From contig NC_081410.1 of assembly GCF_030272615.1 (NCBI RefSeq), positions 189,801,619 to 189,865,618 of the forward strand: 64,000 bases of DNA, written 5' to 3'. The notes below the pieces were generated by a model, which had not been told where the DNA came from, did no database searches, and saw nothing but the letters and a program-made list of their open reading frames with translations. Each line of letters starts with the position of its first letter. Position 1 is the first letter of the stretch. This DNA is from Cryptomeria japonica (taxonomy: Eukaryota > Streptophyta > Pinopsida > Cupressales > Cupressaceae). This document shows, in pieces, positions 51,361 through 62,170 of the stretch. Made by a program: the position numbers and the translations under genes.

Positions 51361-51401
51361 GTGTGTCCACTTTTTTACACACCATCTTGGTGCACACACC
51401 C
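51361..51401 (-). repeat. Right terminal inverted repeat of the DNA transposon
   Basis: The reverse complement reads GGGTGTGTGCACCAAGATGG, then TGTGTAAAAAA and GTGGACAC, pairing with the left end. TCCT follows at 51402-51405. Confidence 0.85.
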
Positions 51402-52309
51402 TCCTATGTTCTGATTATGTTTGATCCTACTCACAACAACTTCAATCAACAAACTTCATTTGCAATCTTGTTGATTGGTCCTTTGTTCAGTCCTATTAGG
51501 TTGGACAAGGGCACCAATGTGCTAAGAGCCCAATTTTGGACCCCTTAACATCATATCTTGTAGGCAGGAAAACCTTTCCCATGTTGACTTGCTTTATAAT
51601 TTAATATATGTTTCATGAGGTGAGGTATAAAAAGAAAGCCTTACCTAATCATTTGATCCATCATCATCTCTTAACTTCAAATTCAATCCCTATCAAGCAA
51701 ATTCAAGTGAGCAAGTAATCAAGCATCTTCAAGGTAGTAAAGGAGAGGTCAAGTTCATATTTCAAGTATTCAAGATGACATCCATGATCAATTTTTTATT
51801 TTCAACAATCCATTTCTACCTAACAACATCAACCTTTGTATGAAAATTTCAACACAAAGGAAGTTCACAAAGGTATAACATTCCATTTTAGCATTTTATA
51901 TCTAGCCTCTACCCTCAAAAGGCATGCTTTTAATTTTATTTCAATTTAATTAGGGTTAATTCCAACTCGAGGTTTGACCTAGGCAAACCTCTATCAACCC
52001 AACAACATTTTCTCTGTTTTACAAGTGAAAGTGATTAGATTTGGGACAAGAATTTGGATTTAGATAGAGTGGATAGAGATATATACAACCAAATTTCGCA
52101 AAGACGAAAGTGTCAAGACAAGGTTGCTTTTATGTTAGTGTCTGACACTTTTCTAACAAAAATTTCAAGGAAGATCCAAAGCAGTATCGAGACTTTAAAA
52201 AAACTACTTTCTCCTGCATTTGATAGCCCAAGATAGGGGAATTTTTCTGGTATTTTTATTTATTTTCAAGCTTCGGTTTCAAACGCAGGTAATCTCTTAT
52301 GATATAGGA
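51402..52309 (+). repeat. Inferred continuation of the LTR begun at 28927
   Basis: Begins with the duplicated TCCT and continues as LTR-like sequence with a TATAAAAAG box at about 51627 and the segment AGGTTTGACCTAGGCAAACC near 51970, shared with other LTRs here. It is broken at 52310 by the next LTR element, and the flank seems to continue from 56067. Its end is not resolved. Confidence 0.5.
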
Positions 52310-53119
52310 GCATCCCCAGTCGATGAGCAATCTTACATCAACCAAAAACATTTCCTTTTAGTTTTGTTCTTGTTTAGTCCTTTGTGCAATTTCAATATTC
52401 TTACCGGTATGTACTGATAGTTGCTCGTTCTTCATGGCATATCTTGTTTTCAATTTCCAGGCGGTTTCATGTGGTTGATTCCATATTTCTAGTTCATTTG
52501 GATTCTTCTTTGGTCAGTTATCACTTCTGATTGGATGTTTCTGGGTTCCTGGGACAATTCTTGTGCTTACCGATCAGTTTTCCTTCATTACTGACGCGAT
52601 TCTTGGCATGTGGATCTGTCTTGGGTCTTGTCCGATGTTCTTTAGTGTGTGGCCAACCTTCCTACTGAACCGTATCACTTGGTTGTTATTTTTTGGAAAA
52701 ATTTCTTAAGTCTTAGGGTCGACCTAATTACACGTTTCATTTTCCTGCATTGGTGAATGTAATCTTTTGAGGCTGACCCAGATATGTTCCAATGGGTATA
52801 ATATGATGTTATGTAATCATTTGTAGGGGCAGAGGAAGTGGAACTGAAAATAAGGATTGAGATTTGCATGTTGTGATCCAGTTGATTCTTAGAGTCTCGG
52901 TTGGATGGTATCTGGCTTGAAGCCTACATGTAACTGGTTAACTATCGGATGTTCTTTGATGATAATATGAAGATTGTCAGATGATTGACAAAAGTTCTAT
53001 GTTGTAATTTGACTTGTTTATGTGAATTTTTTATGTTTTCTTACTGCTTTCGTTGTGTCTCTCTTGCTACATAAGCTGGTTGACTCTTTTGAGGGGTTTT
53101 AGCGGTTATGGCTACATCA
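52310..53119 (+). repeat. 5' LTR
   Basis: Starts TGATATAGGAGCATCCCCAG and ends GGTTATGGCTACATCA. It aligns over its whole length with 55251-56061 (for example GTCGATGAGCAATCTT, TTCATTTTCCTGCATTGGTG). Confidence 0.92.
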
Positions 53120-53121
53120 AT

Positions 53122-53132
53122 TGGTATCAGAG
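53122..53132 (+). other. Primer-binding site (initiator Met-tRNA type)
   Basis: TGGTATCAGAG two bases after the LTR end. This is the common plant LTR-retrotransposon PBS complementary to the 3' end of tRNA-iMet. Confidence 0.88.
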
Positions 53133-53309
53133 TTGGTTATGGACCGGCTGGTGGAAGAATCGTTTGCGAACATTTAGGAATTCCTTGAGGTGGACAAATC
53201 ATCGATTGGAGGCAGGTTGTGTGTGTGTTCAATAGATCGTTGAGGGGAGGCAATTGAAACTGATATTCAGATCGTCGAGTTGAGGAAGTTTGCAAGAGTG
53301 GAAGGAGAG

Positions 53310-55200
53310 ATGCTGCCGAGGAGAATAAACCCCCGGAGGGTAGAACAGATGATGGAAGAATTCAAGAATGAAGTGAGGAATGAAATCTGGAATGCTTTGG
53401 CTGGTTTGTGAAGAAACCCTAATTCTGAGGATGAATATGAGGAAGTCAGTGAAGAGCTTGAGGAAGCCGAAGGACCAAAAGATGAGAGAGAGGAAAGATT
53501 CCTAAGAGCAGTAGTGCAAGCAAGTAAAATGCATAAAGTTGAGGTTTATAGCTTTTTCAGAACATTGAACCCGAAGGATCTGATCGATTAGATCAGAGAA
53601 TTGGAGGACTACTTTGAGTGTGAGGATGTCAAGGACCCACAGAGAGTCCGGTTGGAACAAACCAAGTTGAAAGGACATGCTGCCTTGTGGTGGAAAGAGT
53701 TGCAGAAAGATAGAGTGGAGAATGGTGAATTGAAGATCACCTGGTGGAGACAGATGGTTGCAAGGTTGAAGGCCATGAACTGGAGTTGTTCAAGAAGTTG
53801 CAGAACCTAAAACAAAGAAACATGACTATGAAGGAATATACTAATTAAGGAATTCTACAAGGTGGTAATCAGATCTAGACATAGAGAGATTGATATAGAA
53901 AATGTGGCGAGGTACATCAATGGACTTGCTTTTAACGTTCAAGATGAGATGAGTATGTTGAAGATTTCAATAGTTGAAGAAGCTTACCATTATGATTTGA
54001 AGGCTAAGGAGAAGGTGAGAAGAAGACAACCGAATAAGGGAAAGGATAAATTCAAGATGAATGATAGTATGAAGAAACTGGTTGAAAAAGAGGAGGCAAA
54101 ACCTAAGTGGAGTAAAGAACTGGAGCAAAAGACACCAAGGAAAGGTAGCAACAACACTGATAGAAGATTTCCTGGCAAATGTTTCAAGTGTGGAGAAACC
54201 AGACATAGATCCTATGAATGTAAGCAAGGAATGACAAGAAGTTGTGTGGCTAGTGAAGAACCAGATGGTACCGGATCTAATTGTGCACCGGATCAAGGAG
54301 AATCCCTTATGTTCAGAAGAAAGGATGCCAGATCTACTCAGAGGAAGAGTCTTTTTCGAACGGTATGCAAATCAGGTGGTAAGTGTTGCAAGGTCATTAT
54401 AGATAGTGGAAGTACTGATAATTTAGTATCTGAGGAGATGGTTGAGAAGCTTGGGTTGAAGAGGCTTGATCATCCTTGTCCTTATGAGGTAAGTTGGTTA
54501 CAAGATGTTTAGAAGATAGAGATAAAGGAGCAGTGCTGGGTGAGTTTCAATATTGGGTCTTTTAGAGATGATGTTTTATGTGATATTGTGTCAATGAATA
54601 TTTGTCATGTCTTGTTGGGAAAACCTTGGCAGTATGATAGAGGAGTTATTTATGACTGCAGAAGAAACCTAGTTACTATTGAAAAGGATGGGCATAATTT
54701 CACATTGATTTCTTTGAAGGAGAAAGAGAAGGAGGTGAAGAATCTGAGTCCTGAGAAAAGTTGCAGGAAACCGGTGGCAGAGGTTATACCGGAAGGTTTG
54801 AAGAAACCGGTGGTAGAGGTTATACCGGAAGGTTTGACAAAATTGGTTGCAGAGGTTATACTAGAGGTTTTGAAGAAAAATCTAATAGAACCAGTTGTAG
54901 ATATTATACCAGAGGGTGACATGAGTTGGCAGAAGGATCTGACAGATGAGTCTGATGGACATATGGAACCAAATGACAAGGAGTTGATGGTAACAAACCA
55001 GATAAGGTCTTGTGGCAGAACCAAATTAGAATTGCAAAAATAGAGGCAGTGTGTAGATCTGAAGCAAAGAAAGAGAAACAAAGAGGGTCATGGATTAGAG
55101 AAGCCAGTTGAAGTACCGGGAGAGATAGAGAAGATATTGACAAACAAAGAAGATGTTTGGATTAGAAATGAGCATGGGATCTTCATTATGAATCCTTTTA
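53310..55200 (+). pseudogene. Gag-protease polyprotein remnant
   Basis: The frame from ATG 53310 (MLPRRINPRRVEQMMEEFKN) runs through an acidic region into KLKGHAALWWKEL (Retrotrans_gag, 53670-53705). A CCHC knuckle CFKCGETRHRSYEC (54180-54221) and a retropepsin loop VIIDSGSTDNLVSEEM (54395-54440) follow, with HVLLGKPWQYDRGVIYD near 54606-54655 marking the end of protease. In-frame stops occur near 53409 and 53590, and frame breaks lie near 53810 and 54512. After protease comes a short repeat of PVVEVIPEGLKK-like units (54770-54910), then a brief unassigned tail instead of RT. Confidence 0.85.
54765..54915 (+). repeat. 36-bp coding repeat after protease
   Basis: Four tandem units, each encoding about 12 residues of the form KPVVEVIPEGLK (54774, 54810, 54846, then a longer last unit near 54890). 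It keeps frame with the upstream protease segment. Function unknown. Confidence 0.75.
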
Positions 55201-55250
55201 GATGTTCATGAGTTGTATATCATGGAACATCTTTTTCTACCTGGGTTGTT

Positions 55251-56061
55251 TGATGCAGGAGCATTCCCGGTCGATGAGCAATCTTGCCTCAACCAAAAAC
55301 ATTTCCTTTCAGTTTTGTTCTTGTTTAGTCCTTTGTGCAATTTTAGTATTCTTACCAGTAGTTGCTTGTTCTTCATGGAAGATCTTGTTTGTAGTTTCCT
55401 GGTGGTTTCATGTGGTTGATTCCGTATTTCTAATTCATTTGGGTTCTTCTCCAGTCAGTTATCGCTTCCGAATGGCTATTTTTGGGTTCACATGACAGTT
55501 CTTGTGCTTACCAGTTGGTTTTCCTTCATTACCAGCACGATTCTTAGCATGTGGATCCATCTTGGGTCTTGTCTGATGTTCTTTGGCGTGTGTCCAACCT
55601 TCGTGCTGAACAACATCACTTGGTTGTTATTTTCTGGAAAGATTTCTTAAATCTTAGGGCGACCTAATTACTCGTTTCATTTTCCTGCATTGGTGAATGT
55701 AATCTTTTGAGGCCAACCCAGATATGTTCTAATGGGTATAAATATGATGTTATGTAATCATTTGTAGGGACAAAGGAAGTGGAATTAAGAATAAGGATTG
55801 AGATTCACATGTTCTGATCCGGTTGATTCCTAGAGTTCTGGTTGGATGGTATCTGACTTGAAGCCTGCATATAACCATTTAACTACTAGATGTTCTTTGA
55901 TGATAATATGAAGATTGTTGGATGATTTTCGAAAGTTCTAAGGCTATAATTTGACCTCTTTATGTGAATTTGTTATGTTTTCTTACTACTTTCATTGTGT
56001 CTCTCTTGTTGCATAAGCCGATTGACTCTTTTGAGGGTTTTTACTGATAATGGCTACATCA
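55251..56061 (+). repeat. 3' LTR
   Basis: Starts TGATGCAGGAGCATTCCCGG and ends ATGGCTACATCA, followed by the TSD TCTTA. Divergence from the 5' LTR is mostly transitions. Confidence 0.92.
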
Positions 56062-56215
56062 TCTTAGGTCATCTGTGTTTCCTCTTGTCATATCTATACT
56101 TCATGTCTACAAACTAAATTTGTAACTATCCATGCATTCTGAATATAGTCCACCTCACAAAATTAGCCCTATATCCTACATTTAAATTACATCTTTACAT
56201 ACTTCTGTAGACACC

Positions 56216-56996
56216 TAAAATTGTCATGTCTAATTAGATAAATATTTTATTTATTTAATTATCTAAGCCTAATTCTTCTATTAATTAAATAAATCTTTAT
56301 TTATTTAATTAATTCATTTATCCTCTTCTAGCCTTATTTCTCATTTAAATAAATACATTTATTTATTTAAATTATCCTTTTTCCTAAATTAAATAAATAC
56401 TTTTATTTATTTAATTGATCCCTATTCTTCTATTAATTAAATAAATCTTTATTTATTTAATTAATTCATTAGCCTTTTCTACCCATGACACATGGCATTC
56501 ATCTCTTAATTCATACACTACCTACCCTCTCATTATTTTCTTATTTTCTTTACCTACCCTTTAATCATAGCCGACCATTTATCTTTTACACCTCTCAATC
56601 TTATCCCTCCATTTCTTATAGTGTCTTCTATATAAGGAGATGCTTCCTTCATTATCTAACCCTAACTAACTAACTACTTGATCAATTGACTACACTACGC
56701 TGTGCACTTTCATATGCGATCCTACTTGCAACCACATTTCCGTTCTTTGTTGAGCTCTTGTGCACATAAAATCTGAGAGCAAATATATCAAGCAAGATCA
56801 ATGGATATAGGAATAATGGAGATCCAAACCCTTTTGGACATGTGATGGTATAATATTTGTGATTTCATTTGATTTACATTGTCTTAGGTAATCTTCATAT
56901 GTTATGGTGGATCTTTGTTGTTGTTAGGCTAGGGTTTTTGTGGTTGAATTCATTAAGTCTTTCAACATTATTGTTTATCCATTTTCACCGTATACA
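56216..56996 (+). repeat. 5' LTR of the large gypsy element
   Basis: Starts TGTAGACACCTAAAATTGTC and ends CCGTATACA, 781 bp. The first 250 bp are dense in TTTATTTAATTA words. The start matches the minus-strand element at 39092 (TGTAGACA..TAAAATT). Confidence 0.85.
56629..56637 (+). promoter_or_regulatory. TATA box of the gypsy LTR
   Basis: TATATAAGG in GTCTTCTATATAAGGAGATG, about 415 bp into the LTR, the expected U3 promoter position. Confidence 0.7.
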
Positions 56997-56999
56997 TTT

Positions 57000-57017
57000 T
57001 GGCATGCCCGGTGGGAC
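57000..57017 (+). other. Primer-binding site
   Basis: TGGCATGCCCGGTGGGAC three bases after the LTR end. Nearly identical to the PBS of the minus-strand element at 38121-38138. The tRNA is not identified. Confidence 0.78.
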
Positions 57018-59290
57018 TCTTGTCCCTTTTGCATTTAACATCTTTTGTTGCAGATTTTGTTTTGAGGTTGCAGATCTGACATTTCCAACAACATTTTGAT
57101 ATTTCACGTTTGTGCACTTTCGGATCACGTTTTTTATTTTCTGTCGCATCTGTGACATCTAGAACCACGTCTATGTATTCGGCAATTTTTTTTTTTTTTT
57201 GTAGATTTCGGGAAACGCGTTTGTATTCCATAGTCACAGCTGCGAGGTCCTTAGGTGCGACTGCATTAGGGAAACGGGTCTACGTCCGGGAGCCGTGTTT
57301 GTGTGAGATCTAGGCACGTTTGTGTGTTCTGGCAACGTCTGTGTCTGTGGCAACTATGTTTGTGTTCGGTTATTGCATTTTTTTTTTGTTTCATTAATTT
57401 AGTGTTTCATCATTCGGATTTCAGATCTGGTTTATTTTGAGCTAACATTTTCAGATCTAGCTAACAAAAGTGGTATAGCTTATCTTGGAAGCAAAATCAT
57501 TTTGTTGAAGGCCCCTATTTTCACAAAGTCTTTTGGATCTAAAATTTACCTAACTTGTGTGCTTGCAGGAAGGGGTGATTATTTCAAACAATCCAAACTA
57601 CTAATAGATCTTTGTTGCAGGACCTTGGCAAAGGTTTTTGATTTTTATTGTGTGCCTTGTTTTCATAGATTAGCCAACACTTCAATTGGTGCACTAAAAT
57701 TGAACCATTGTCTTTTGTGTCTTGAGCAATAGGCTCTTTTTGTTTAATCTTTAGAGGGTCTGTCTCCCTGTGTGGTCATTAGGACTACTAGTGAGGAGAG
57801 AATGACCCAAGTGGTAGCAAAAGAAAAGCCATCTTCTTCCAAACCACTATAAATAACTGTATTCAAGGTGAAAAATATGAATAACGTGTGTTGATTAGTT
57901 CATATCGACACTATGTCTCCCCATAAACCCGTTTGATCAAATTTATTTGATCATTTGTAGGGCGTAACCCCTACTGGTTTGGAGCCTTTTTTGTATTTAC
58001 AGAGCTGAAAGTGCCGCATGTATGGCCACACGAGCGGATGCCCTTACTAGCACCTTTTTGTTTTAGAAGCCAAAATCCTTCTAGTTGTTGGGGCAGGAAG
58101 TCGGATCTCTAGTAGCGGCCCACACACATACGGTTCTTAGTAGAGATACAAAGTTCGCCACGAGGAGTTTTCGTGGGGACTGATGCTTGGCTGCCCCGAG
58201 AAGTGAGTGTCAAGGGTGGAGCTAGTGGGGTCAAGCATCTAAGTATCCGCTTTGAATAGCGTAGCCTCGGGAGAAACTCCATGTGGGATAAACAACTATT
58301 GTCTTGGCCAGCCATAAGAATTGTGCTTGACTTATTTTGAACATTCAAACATTCAAGACCAAACATCAAAACATTGTGTCTTTTGTGTCTTCAAGTGTAT
58401 GCAAAATGATTTTACATCAAACAACACACATGTCTTTGAGTCATTTTGGGGAAGTCTAAACACTTGCAAACATTGAGTCCTCATCAACACTGTGTCCTCT
58501 TGTCACGAAAAACAGTCAAACACTCAGATTCGGTCACAACAAGCAACTTCACAGATTGGAAAAATTGCACAAATTTTGCAAAAACATGTTTGTGTCTAAC
58601 AGAATAGCGTCTGTGTCATCTAAACGCGTCTGTGAAGGGCAGGAACGCGTCTGTGTCTTTTGAGAAACATTGCAACATCTCAGAAACGCGTCTGTGTCTG
58701 ACAGAACCACGTCTATGTCATTTAAGCGTGTCTGTGTCTGACAGAATAGCATTTGTGTCCTTTAAGTGCGTCTGTGAAGTATACAGACACGTATGTGTTC
58801 AGGATTGAAGACTTTCATAATTCAGCAAACAAGAACAGTCAGTTTCAAACTTATTGAGCTTCCTAGGTTATCTCTCTAGGGTTTTCATCTAGCATTCAAC
58901 CTGTCTTTAGGTCTCACAAAGTCCATCATTGCTTTACATCTTGCATTACATAAACATTTGTCTAAACTTGAGTCAAAAGGTCACTTGCTTATCCTCATCA
59001 TACTTGGTCAACACACTACATACAACAACATTTTGCTAAGTGGTCCCTCATCAAGGTCTATTACCTTTGGGTCTCATTTGGTCTTACTTAGAGTCAAGGT
59101 CAACTTACCTCATCAAGAGAAACTATCATCTCTTTGGAGGTCACACCTACTTTACTACATACATACTTGGTCTTACACTTTGGACATTGCAAGTAAACCT
59201 CAGATTCTTTTACATTCCATTCAACTCTTGGTCTTCCATACTCTTTTCCATTTTCATCTTGTCTCACACATCTTGATCAATACCTAGTTC
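57018..59290 (+). other. Long repeat-studded leader
   Basis: No gag domain until the ATG at 59291. Two stretches (57100-57370 and 58585-58800) repeat short ACGCGTCTGTGTCTG-like words, often followed by ACAGAA. GC-rich words in AT-rich DNA, with no conserved frame, argue for an RNA or regulatory role or simple expansion. The ORF 57502-57732 inside it is not recognisable. Confidence 0.6.
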
Positions 59291-61852
59291 ATGGTTGAAA
59301 CCCATTTCCAAAAATCTAGGAGAGAAGCTAAAGAGGCTCAAGAGTCCGCAAACATGAGTGCCTATGAGTATGACAATGATATCTTTTTCAATTCTGATCA
59401 TACTACATTACCTGACATGGATGCCTATAGAAACATTCCAAATGTTGAGAACATGGACACTACAAACAACAATGATACACACAATGACAATATGGACAAC
59501 TTCTCTGTACATTCAGCAAAAGTGGAAGACACCATTATGAATCCCCATTTTAATAGATTGGCTGAGGAAATAATGAGGAGAGATAGACAATACTTTCTAC
59601 AAGTGATGGCACAAAGTGGAGCCAAGATCCCTCATGATTTCGACATGTCTCAAATAATGGAAAATCGACCTTTGCAACAAACTCACTCCAACATGGATCT
59701 AAGAAGGCCTAATAGTGGAGGCAATAGAGGACCACATATGGTGCCTAAATCACCATCATCTTTGTTTCAAAAACCAGAGGTCCCTTACACACATGGTCAG
59801 GCATATGATACCCACCTTCGCAGACCATTTTGGAGGTCTTATGCAGAAAAATATGCTCAATCACATACCAATGCTAAGGATCAACCACCAAAGCAATTGG
59901 ATATTCAAAGGCATACTCAAAATTTGGACACAAGGAAACCCCGCGTCAAATTTGGGGGCAACACACTAGAACAAACTCATGACATTCCTATAGAGTATGG
60001 TATACATGGACAAAGTAGATATGTCGTTCCTCAACATGACTCTATACCAAATGGTCCATATACGCAGCACCAGTATAGACCTCCTCCATATGAACATGTG
60101 TATGATCAATATCATCCATATATGCAACAAGCTCCTCCTCCAATTGGTGCCTCAAGCATGGGGTATGGTCCAAGAAGTCGGTCTCCACCGAAGAACAATT
60201 TGGAGCAACAATTTAGGGACTTACAAAAGAAAATGGAGGACATAAATACACCGAAGCCAACATACACAATGAGAGACATATGTCCTTATCCATTTGACAA
60301 AAGCATTCCAATGCCTCCTTTTCCTGCACACTTTGTGACACCTAAGTTTGATAAGTATAGAGGAAAAGGGGATCCTAAGGCACACATAAGATAATTTTTC
60401 ACAGCTTGAATTGAGGTAGCAGCAGAAGAGACATATTTGATGAGATTATTCCCACAAAGCTTAGGTGATCAAGCTATGGAATGGTTCTCCCAACTTCCAC
60501 CCAGAATTAAGTCATGGGGTGATTTAGCAGAGGCATTTATCCAACATTTCTCATACAACATAGAGATAGACATATCAGTCACTACTTTGTGCAACACCAA
60601 GCAAAAGGATGGAGAATATTTTTCATCATTTTTACAAAGATGGAGGAATCTAGCCAGTAGATGCTCTTGTAAAATTCCACAAAAACAGATGGTAGAAATG
60701 TTCACCCAAAATGTTAACAAAGACATTGGCTATGATCTAAGGAAAGCTTGTTTGTCCACCTTCAAGGACGTCATTGAAAAAGGCTTAGCGACAGAAAAGG
60801 TCCTAATTGAGCAAGGAGTCATTAAGATATTCAAAGAAAACAGATATGACTTTAAAGGAAAAGATAAGCCAAGATTTTGGAACAAAAACAAAAACACAGT
60901 CAATGATGGTGTTGTTGATGCCAATACAGTGCGACCCAAAATTGTTTTTTCTGGATCAAGCTCTAACAATCAAGTGAATACTCAAACAACTTCCAGATCA
61001 CGAAGGAAGTACACCCCATTGGGAGAACCACTTGAGTCAGTTTTCAAGAAGCTAGTGGCAAACAAAGTAATCACAGTTCCAAATTTTCCTCCATATGAAC
61101 CAAAGGTCAAACCAAACTGGTGGAATGATGATGAGTATTGTGAATTTCACAAGAGCAAGGGTCATAAGACAGGAAATTGCCATCGACTGAAGAACATCAT
61201 ACAAGATCTTATTGATAGAGATGACATTGAGATTGAAGGACACTCATCCAATCAAGAACATGAGATGTTTAAGGAACCATTCCCAAAGCATGACAAGGGA
61301 AAAGCTGCAGCCACAGATGACCAAACTAACTATACAAGAGCATCTTATAACTATGATTCAACTATCAATCGCATTGTGATGGACAGTTATGTCTCTACCA
61401 TTATCATCAAGGACAAAACGCCTGAGACTTCTACCCATAGACCTAAGATTGTCCTAAAAGGCATTGGATCTTCTTCTGAACCTATCTCTGAATGTAATGT
61501 TACAACTCGTCGAGGTAAATTCACTTTGCAAGGTGCTCCAGCTAAAAACACTGCTTCCTCATCAACCAAGCTTGAGTATGACCTTGTAGAACAATTAGGG
61601 AAGACACCCATGCTCATCTCCATCCTTGAGCTCTTACGCATATCCCCCGCACATAATGCCATTCTTGATAAAATCTTGAGAGATACTGCTGTCCCTACTG
61701 ATCTGAACGTGGACCAGTTTCAAGACATGGTGGGATACCTTTCCATTCCACACTCACTTACATTCACAGAAGCCGATGATGCCTCCGTAAGTCAGCCACA
61801 TAAAGCACCTTTACACATTGAAGCCTTCATACACAAACATCGAATAAAATGA
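59291..61852 (+). pseudogene. Gag of the large gypsy element
   Basis: ATG at 59291 opens 367 codons (MVETHFQKSRREAKEAQESA), with an Asn/Asp-rich N-terminus, a Pro/Tyr/His-rich middle and FPAHFVTPKFDKYRGKGDPK leading into the capsid core. Stops at 60392 and 60407 interrupt it. The same frame resumes with LMRLFPQSLGDQAMEWFSQL and YFSSFLQRWRNLASRC (Retrotrans_gag). CEFHKSKGHKTGNCHRLKNI at about 61140-61200 is the knuckle-like linker. Its C-terminal part is over 200 residues beyond the linker, longer than usual. The frame ends at a stop near 61850, just before the protease loop. Confidence 0.88.
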
Positions 61853-62170
61853 GTCCTAATAGATGGAGGAGCAGGTCTAAACATTGTACATTGAGCACTA
61901 TTAAATAATTGGGATATTCTGATAAAGCTATGAATTCTACAAACAAATCACCATCAGGGCATATGATGATGAAGAGTGCTCATCCAAAGGCACAATAACC
62001 TTACCTCTCAGAGTTAGGCCAGCTACAAAGGATGTGGTTTGTCAAGTCCTAGACCTTGATCTCACATACAACATATTGCTAGGACATCCTTTGATTCATG
62101 AAACGAGGGCAGTCCCATCTACATATCACCAATGCATTAAGTTTCCCCACAATGGAGTTGAAATAACAGT
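61853..62170 (+). pseudogene. Retropepsin of the large gypsy element
   Basis: VLIDGGAGLNIVH carries the catalytic loop as DGG. The chain then breaks and, in another frame, continues as TITLPLRVRPATKDVVCQVL and DLTYNILLGHPLIHETRAVP (Y-N-I-L-L-G near 62070-62090), ending at the YHQCIKF block. Stops near 61891, 61934 and a frameshift before 62030 make it non-functional. Confidence 0.8.

Larger units (their letters stand above)
28995..51401 (+). mobile_element. 22.4-kb DNA transposon with TIRs, subterminal arrays and two decayed genes
   Basis: Left end GGGTAAGTGCACCAAGATGG and right end (reverse complement) GGGTGTGTGCACCAAGATGG form inverted termini. Directly outside both is TCCT (28991-28994, 51402-51405), read as a 4-bp target-site duplication. 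Five 27-bp subterminal units lie near the left end and related ones near the right end. Inside are a transposase-like pseudogene (+, 42.1-45.0 kb) and a second multi-exon pseudogene (-, 49.4-51.1 kb), converging. Two LTR insertions (9.0 and 1.3 kb) and satellite or CT-rich arrays inflate it; without the LTR insertions it would be about 12 kb. A 4-bp duplication is known for Sola and Ginger superfamilies among others, but membership is not established here. Confidence 0.75.
52310..56061 (+). mobile_element. 3.75-kb gag-protease-only Ty3/gypsy element
   Basis: LTRs 52310-53119 and 55251-56061 (about 810 bp) are flanked by TCTTA at 52305-52309 and 56062-56066. A PBS matching initiator-Met tRNA, TGGTATCAGAG, lies 2 bp after the 5' LTR. 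The interior of only about 2.1 kb encodes gag with a CCHC knuckle and a retropepsin. RT, RNase H and integrase are absent. It is a deletion derivative that kept its cis signals. Confidence 0.93.

Noticed and set aside
59358-60245. Additional + frame ORFs inside gag
   Set aside because: Shadows of the gag frame, which has the recognisable motifs and longer extent.
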